Assembly (NCBI GenBank): GCA_002372175.1
Contig: DFIS01000083.1
Location: 1 to 10,991 of the forward strand
Source of the DNA: Solobacterium sp. UBA3691
Lineage (GTDB): Bacteria > Bacillota_I > Bacilli_A > Erysipelotrichales > Erysipelotrichaceae
Reading direction: 5' to 3'
DNA length: 10,991 nt
Positions 7,010-10,991 of this stretch are shown here, piece by piece. A program made the translations under genes and the position numbers. Below the pieces are notes generated by a model. The model ran no database searches, was not told where the DNA came from, and was given only the letters and a program-made list of their open reading frames with translations. Position 1 is the first letter of the stretch, and each line of letters begins with the position of its first letter.

Positions 7010-7026
7010 TCTGCCAAGCGGCACCA
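7010..7026 (+). repeat. 17-bp direct repeat, right copy
   Basis: Identical to 321-337, with the same internal inverted repeat and a hairpin/T-run starting 10 bp later. Similarity continues patchily downstream (gaaa.CCGCAT in both), so the repeat-plus-hairpin is probably one unit that exists twice rather than a chance match. A 28-codon frame from ATG 6962 runs through it, but the same frame in the left copy lacks a start, arguing against coding. Confidence 0.7.
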
Positions 7027-7035
7027 GGGTGACAG

Positions 7036-7060
7036 AAACCCGCATTAAGAGCGGGTTTTT
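7036..7060 (+). terminator. hairpin with T-run after the right repeat
   Basis: AAACCCGC pairs with GCGGGTTT across a 7-base loop and the plus strand ends in TTTTT. It terminates rightward transcripts. No rightward gene precedes it, so a short transcript containing the repeat is implied, or the hairpin serves leftward transcripts of the 7124-7537 gene less efficiently. Confidence 0.65.
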
Positions 7061-7123
7061 AGTATCTATACGTTTACCGGGTCTTTTTTTATCGTCAGTT
7101 TTACTGAATACGCTTATAACCTG

Positions 7124-7537
7124 TCAAAGATTATCAGCAGCTTCTGTAAATCGGTCAAGAAGATACGTATCAAAATCAGGATAGGATGCTTCAATGCTTT
7201 GATTGCTCCAGGAAACTACTTGGCTGTTATTGCAGTCAATACAGTAGAGCCATTCATCACAATTTTCGATAACAACGAGATTATCCGGCAATCCAAGACC
7301 ACGATATTTCATTGTTTCTTTAACAAACAGCAAGGTTCCATTTTTCCCAACTCCTATGATTTCTACACCGCCAATTCCTCCTTGACCGTATGTACGAAGA
7401 AACTCAAGGTATTCACCAGGAAGACTTGTACGAAGCAAAGTTTGAGCTTCTTCAATTTGTTCCGGTGTGATAACAGAATATGTAAAGTCCCCTCTGACTT
7501 GGTACTGATCAATAAGATTCTTTATGGAAGTATTCAT
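7124..7537 (-). CDS. SUKH (SMI1/KNR4) family immunity-like protein (137 aa)
   Basis: This is a cytoplasmic single-domain protein with the SMI1/KNR4 pattern. It has an N-terminal helix with IEEAQTLLRTSLPGEYLEFLRTYGQGGIGG (residues 28-57), then GVEIIGVG, VKETMKYRGLGLPDNLVVI (72-90), and CDEWLYCIDCNNSQVVSW (93-110). SUKH proteins are frequent immunity partners of polymorphic and contact-dependent toxins, often nuclease toxins. No toxin gene adjoins it here, so it may be an orphan defence against toxins of other cells. The start has AAGGGG about 8 bp upstream. It is divergent from the ATP-grasp gene across 102 bp, so the two may share control. Confidence 0.85.
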   Translation of the reverse strand: MNTSIKNLIDQYQVRGDFTYSVITPEQIEEAQTLLRTSLPGEYLEFLRTYGQGGIGGVEIIGVGKNGTLLFVKETMKYRGLGLPDNLVVIENCDEWLYCIDCNNSQVVSWSNQSIEASYPDFDTYLLDRFTEAADNL

Positions 7538-7639
7538 GACTGTTTCCCCTTATATTGACTTGCGCGCTTTTTCCTGTATTCCAGGCAATTTTTTTGTTTA
7601 TCGGATAATTAATATGATAGTTGTAAAGAGGTGCTGAAT
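7538..7639. promoter_or_regulatory. divergent promoter region between SUKH and ATP-grasp genes
   Basis: Both promoters must lie in these 102 bp. Rightward, TATGAT near 7614 could be a -10 for the ATP-grasp gene, with a poor -35. Leftward, no clean pair is seen. An imperfect inverted repeat (CCTGTATTCCAGG, about 7573-7585) sits in the middle and could bind a regulator. The assignment is by position more than by consensus. Confidence 0.35.
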
Positions 7640-8752
7640 ATGGAGTTTCGTGATATATATGATGATTTCCTTACGATAGGCAGATTGTCTGTCCTGATCA
7701 AGAAAACTTCTAATATCCAATATGATTTTGATTTCAGGAATATTTTTAATTGTTCCACTGTATTTTCAAATACATCTTTTCCAATTCTGCTGCGTATTGG
7801 TGCAATCAGCGAATACGGGCAGATCGAATCCATGATCAATGATCTGGGTATGACCTTGCTTGTCAGTGAAGAAGAACACCTTCGATGCAGTCTGATTGAA
7901 AACTGGTACCCTATGTTGAAGGAAAAGACCCCTTTAACTAAAGTCTATGATACATTACCGGAATTAGATGTGCTTGAAGAAGATTTTGCATTTCCGGTCT
8001 TTATCAAAGGAAGCCATCAGACCAGTAAGCATACCAAATCGAAAAGCATAATTGAAAATGCTGAGCAATACGAGCACTTACGTGAAGTCTGGAATAAAGA
8101 TCCGATACTGTTCTGGCAAAAAGCAGCTGTGAGGGAGTATATTCCGCTTCAGGTGATAGACTCTGGATCTTTTCCGGATATGGTGCCAATATCTTATGAA
8201 TTCAGATTCTTTTACTATGAACAAAAATTTATGACCTATGGTTCATACTGGACTTTAGGAGAAAAGTATTCACTGAAAGAAGATGAATTACGAACTGTGC
8301 TTAAGCTGACTGACTGGGCTGCTCAGAAATTGAAAGTGCCTTTTCTTGCGATTGATGTTGCCAAAACTGCTTCGGGAGACTGGATCATAATTGAAGTGAA
8401 TGACGGTCAGGAAAGTGGTTATTCTGAAGTTAACCCATTTGTTTTATGGAGAAACATATATAATGCATCAATAAGTAGTACACAATTAACGTTATTTGAA
8501 ATCGTCAAAAAATGTGTTGATGAGTGGGATCCATACTGCTTATTAAGAAACGGATGCCCAGAAGATGAACTCGATATCGAATCATTGATGATTACTGAGA
8601 AGATTAATGATAGATCTACTTTTGAAGAAATAAACATGATTGTAAGTGATGTTTTCTCAAGACAATTCGAAGCACATCTTTTCCAGCCTCATCAATGCAT
8701 TGAAGTTAGCAAAAGAATATATGAACAATTACAAGAAAACAAAAATATATAA
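7640..8752 (+). CDS. ATP-grasp protein, R2K-clade-like, with DUF1871-like C-terminal domain (370 aa)
   Basis: The central part looks like a divergent ATP-grasp enzyme. FPVFIKGSHQTSK (residues 118-130) resembles the nucleotide-binding Lys strand, VREYIPL (164-170) the hinge, YEFRFFYYEQKF (186-197) a core strand, and FLAIDVAKTASGDWIIIEVNDG (235-256) the metal-binding Asp/Glu/Asn set (D239, E252, N254). The pattern fits the R2K clade, which includes eukaryotic CDC123 and bacterial and phage members thought to ligate or modify proteins. Residues 284-366 (VDEWDPYCLLRNGCPEDE..., then alternating helices) resemble DUF1871. I chose ATG 7640 because AGAGGTG lies 6 bp upstream; GTG 7631 would add three residues. 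The divergent SUKH neighbour suggests a toxin-immunity or anti-phage role. Substrate unknown; the family call is from memory of motifs. Confidence 0.75.
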   Translation: MEFRDIYDDFLTIGRLSVLIKKTSNIQYDFDFRNIFNCSTVFSNTSFPILLRIGAISEYGQIESMINDLGMTLLVSEEEHLRCSLIENWYPMLKEKTPLTKVYDTLPELDVLEEDFAFPVFIKGSHQTSKHTKSKSIIENAEQYEHLREVWNKDPILFWQKAAVREYIPLQVIDSGSFPDMVPISYEFRFFYYEQKFMTYGSYWTLGEKYSLKEDELRTVLKLTDWAAQKLKVPFLAIDVAKTASGDWIIIEVNDGQESGYSEVNPFVLWRNIYNASISSTQLTLFEIVKKCVDEWDPYCLLRNGCPEDELDIESLMITEKINDRSTFEEINMIVSDVFSRQFEAHLFQPHQCIEVSKRIYEQLQENKNI

Positions 8753-8838
8753 AGTATGATTTATAGTCCTTGTGTAACTTAATAAACATATATTATAAAT
8801 ATAATAAATAGAGTCTGTTGCTTGCGGAGATATATGTA
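8753..8838 (+). promoter_or_regulatory. promoter and ribosome site of the second surface-protein gene
   Basis: TTGTGT (8770-8775) and TATAAA (8794-8799) are separated by 18 bp, a plausible housekeeping promoter in very AT-rich DNA. GGAG at 8826-8829 lies 9 bp before the ATG. No terminator hairpin was found after the ATP-grasp stop at 8752, so readthrough into this gene is possible. Confidence 0.5.
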
Positions 8839-10991
8839 ATGAAAAAGACCGGTGATAAAAGACAGCAAAAGCTTCTTCTGTGTTCCGCTCTGGTGATGAT
8901 CCTGACTCAAGGCGGCACCATGCGTGTTTTTGCCATGGAAAAAGAACAGCCTGAAGAAACGCAGACCGAAACCGTGCAGGAGATCACGCAGGAACAAGCC
9001 TCCCCTTCCGAGGAGATCACAGATACTGATACGGAAGAACAGGAATATGTTGCTGAGACAGCTGCCGAAGAAAGCGAAGAGACCGATGTGGTGGATCAAT
9101 CCGGGGATGTGACGATCACCATTGGTGATACGTCCTTTCATCCTGAGGATGAAGAGTCCTCCCACTGGTCCAACGGTACAGGATGGAAGAATATTCCCGG
9201 CCAGTATGTCGCCATGGTAAATTATGACGGCAGCGATGTCACGATCTCTGCAGACAGCGGTACATTTACACTTGCCGTAGCCGGCGTAAACAAGATCGAC
9301 ACTTTATCCGGAGATTGTTCCATTCAGATTTCCGGCAGCGGTATCGTTTTGATCAACAGTATCAAAATCAAGAAAGGCAATACCATTACCCTGCATCCGA
9401 ATACCGCTCTCTACAGCGAAGGAAGCGCAGCAATCTTCCTGAAACAGGATGACAACAGCTATAAGCTGATCAACGGCAATATTCCCGGCATTCTGGATGA
9501 AGAATATACACTGGATAATGTCAATCTGAGAATACCGAAAGATTCCTCCCTATCTCTCCGTGCCATGTGTATACGCACAGAGGAATGGCATGAGGAAGAA
9601 ACCGGCGAGTTAAAGACAGACGTTACTTATTTCACGGATTCCATTTCTTATGAAGACAACAATCCGGTACATGAAAACGGATTAGTCACCATTGAAGATA
9701 GCGGGGCGCGACTGATTCTCGGGAAAAATACCACTCTTACGGTTGACGACGGCGGTTCCATCCAGCTTAAGAACATAATGAATGAAACTGTATTATTCCC
9801 CTATTATGTAAAACCGGAGATTGTCATCCACGGCACACTGAATGTCAATGGCTATACAGAGGGCGGCTGTGTGGATATCAATGATGGAAAGCTTAATGGA
9901 AGCGGATCAGTCAAATCCGCAGAAGTTACACTTGGAGCTCCAGGAAAACTGTCAACGGATCTTGTTCTGGAAAACAGTTATCTGACCATCTGGGGATCCG
10001 AAAGCGGAACGACGGCTTCCCCAACGATCAAAGACAGCGTAATCTATCTGAAAGGTAATATCGTTCATCTGCCGGAACTGAATGTCTCAGGGAACTCTAT
10101 TATCGGTCTTGACACCGAAGAAGAAAGTATCAATTCTTACTCCATTGGAGATATTACATTAAGCGAAGGTAGTGATCTATCTGTTCTTGCCAATGAGCAC
10201 GATTACTGGTCACATGGTGACGCGAACGGCGCCCCGGACAGACTTCTGGAAGATGCTCATCTGAGAATCAGCGGGAACATCACCGGAGGTACTGTCTCCG
10301 TACTTGCGGGATGCGTAGAGTATGACGGTACACAAACAGATGTGCTGCCCCTTGTTCCTGTTCCGGGTGAATATGCTGCCTATGCTTCCAGAGTACTGGT
10401 CGAGAGTGAAGACATCGAATTGGAATCCACGATATCTCCTCTGAATATCACCTCAGCAGACGCCTTAGAACTTTCAGATAGTGATGAGATTCCTGTAATG
10501 TTATACACTGTCAGGGATGCGTTAGAGATGGAACATGCTGAAGCCCGCTCATGGGAAGTTGAAGATAGTGCTACTCTGCCTTCTCTTCAACGGGATAGCG
10601 ACCAGGAATTTACCGCAAGATCTTTCCTGACACAGTATGAGATTGTTGATGACGATACGGTAAATATGATTCATGGAAACTACTTCTATGCCGTAGAAAT
10701 AATATACTCAGATCTGAACCGTACCCGCCTGTGGCTGGATGATCCATACACCTTCAATACAGAGAACGTAATTCTGATCCGTGCACTGAAGTGTGCAGGT
10801 AAAGGCGGACAGGGTGGCTCAACAACGACTCACACCGGCACTTCCTTTACTGGTAACGGTGAACTTGGCGGAACCGGTTCCGGTTCTGTAAAAACAGGAG
10901 ACGGAGAAGTAATCTTTGGCGAAAAGGAAGATCCTGAACCTACGCCAACACCAGAACCAACACCGGAGCCAACACCCGAGCCAACACCCAA
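8839..10991 (+). CDS. large secreted surface protein, N-terminal 717 residues (runs off the right edge)
   Basis: The frame is open from ATG 8839 to the window end. Residues 1-32 form a signal peptide (MKKTGDKRQQ, then LLLCSALVMIL, ending VFA-ME). Residues 34-90 are acidic (Glu, Thr, Gln rich). The body (about 95-640) has many short strands with G/N/D turns, such as SGSGIVLINSIKIKKGNTIT and LNGSGSVKSAEVTLG, typical of a right-handed beta-solenoid or carbohydrate-binding-like fold, though no catalytic motif is seen. A Gly/Thr/Ser linker follows (655-685), then EPTP repeats at the edge. Such Pro-rich spacers usually precede a sortase signal, which would lie outside the window. The protein shares with the 1225-residue protein an acidic low-complexity N-terminus but not the InlB repeats. 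Likely role: adhesin or surface polysaccharide interaction. Confidence 0.85.
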   Translation, partial: MKKTGDKRQQKLLLCSALVMILTQGGTMRVFAMEKEQPEETQTETVQEITQEQASPSEEITDTDTEEQEYVAETAAEESEETDVVDQSGDVTITIGDTSFHPEDEESSHWSNGTGWKNIPGQYVAMVNYDGSDVTISADSGTFTLAVAGVNKIDTLSGDCSIQISGSGIVLINSIKIKKGNTITLHPNTALYSEGSAAIFLKQDDNSYKLINGNIPGILDEEYTLDNVNLRIPKDSSLSLRAMCIRTEEWHEEETGELKTDVTYFTDSISYEDNNPVHENGLVTIEDSGARLILGKNTTLTVDDGGSIQLKNIMNETVLFPYYVKPEIVIHGTLNVNGYTEGGCVDINDGKLNGSGSVKSAEVTLGAPGKLSTDLVLENSYLTIWGSESGTTASPTIKDSVIYLKGNIVHLPELNVSGNSIIGLDTEEESINSYSIGDITLSEGSDLSVLANEHDYWSHGDANGAPDRLLEDAHLRISGNITGGTVSVLAGCVEYDGTQTDVLPLVPVPGEYAAYASRVLVESEDIELESTISPLNITSADALELSDSDEIPVMLYTVRDALEMEHAEARSWEVEDSATLPSLQRDSDQEFTARSFLTQYEIVDDDTVNMIHGNYFYAVEIIYSDLNRTRLWLDDPYTFNTENVILIRALKCAGKGGQGGSTTTHTGTSFTGNGELGGTGSGSVKTGDGEVIFGEKEDPEPTPTPEPTPEPTPEPTP
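10933..10991 (+). repeat. tandem 12-bp repeat encoding Pro-Thr-Pro-Glu
   Basis: Units of CCAACACC(A/G/C)GA(A/G) run in tandem to the window edge, giving PTPE repeats in frame with the surface protein. Third codon positions vary, so the array is not a recent perfect expansion. Such arrays can change length by slippage and commonly form a wall-spanning stalk. Confidence 0.85.

Noticed and set aside
6760..7017. 85-codon minus-strand frame between the right repeat and the sigma gene
   Set aside because: It begins at TTG without a ribosome site, runs through the direct repeat and fills the region where the sigma promoter must lie. The translation shows no domain-like pattern.
6962..7048. 28-codon plus-strand frame ending inside the right hairpin
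   Set aside because: It has no convincing ribosome site. The equivalent frame in the left repeat copy is closed by TAG and has no start, so the shared stretch is better explained as RNA or DNA structure than as coding.
7072..7094. CCGGGTCTTTTTTTATC as a terminator
   Set aside because: The T-run is good but no complementary arm precedes it within a reasonable distance.
8779..9165. 128-codon minus-strand frame rich in Phe, Leu and Gly
   Set aside because: It lies antisense to the signal peptide and acidic N-terminus of the second surface protein, and reverse-reading Glu/Lys codons yields Phe/Leu. It has no ribosome site of its own.

Overview
The window looks like a low-to-mid GC Gram-positive bacterium (Bacillota), probably an anaerobic gut or oral lineage such as Erysipelotrichia or Lachnospiraceae. 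This rests on strong AGGAGG-type ribosome binding sites, hairpin/T-run terminators, a sortase-type cell-wall sorting signal, InlB-type surface repeats and a PrsW-type protease. No rRNA, complete tRNA, CRISPR array or recognisable transposase was seen. The lineage call is an inference.

Layout. Positions 1-193 (minus strand) hold the first codons of a gene leaving the window and, just upstream of it, a possible 44-residue protein. Positions 194-346 are AT-rich intergenic DNA ending in a repeat plus hairpin. From about 6709 down to 459 the minus strand carries a six-gene module in two transcription units. Unit one is an ECF-type sigma factor, a small two-helix membrane protein (candidate anti-sigma), a polytopic membrane protein of unknown function and a PrsW-family intramembrane protease. 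All four genes overlap and the unit ends at a clear terminator. Unit two is a second small two-helix membrane protein resembling the first, coupled by an ATGA overlap to a 1225-residue, multi-repeat, sortase-anchored surface protein, followed by a long hairpin terminator. The two units share an 11-bp motif upstream of their first genes. The natural reading is a self-contained envelope-signalling circuit: the sigma factor is held by a membrane anti-sigma, PrsW releases it, and the surface protein unit is the output. This circuit is inferred; only the component families are read from sequence.

The module is bracketed by two copies of a 17-bp direct repeat (321-337 and 7010-7026). Each is followed about 10 bp later by a hairpin with a T-run, which suggests either duplicated small-RNA tails or the edges of an inserted unit.

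Right of the module, a SUKH (SMI1/KNR4) immunity-like gene (minus) and an ATP-grasp protein resembling the R2K clade with a DUF1871-like C-terminal domain (plus) are divergently arranged across 102 bp. Both fit a toxin-immunity or anti-phage accessory locus, although no toxin is visible. Finally, 8839 to the end encodes the N-terminal 717 residues of a second large secreted surface protein. It has an acidic N-terminus, a probable beta-solenoid body and a Pro-Thr-Pro-Glu repeat region at the truncated end.
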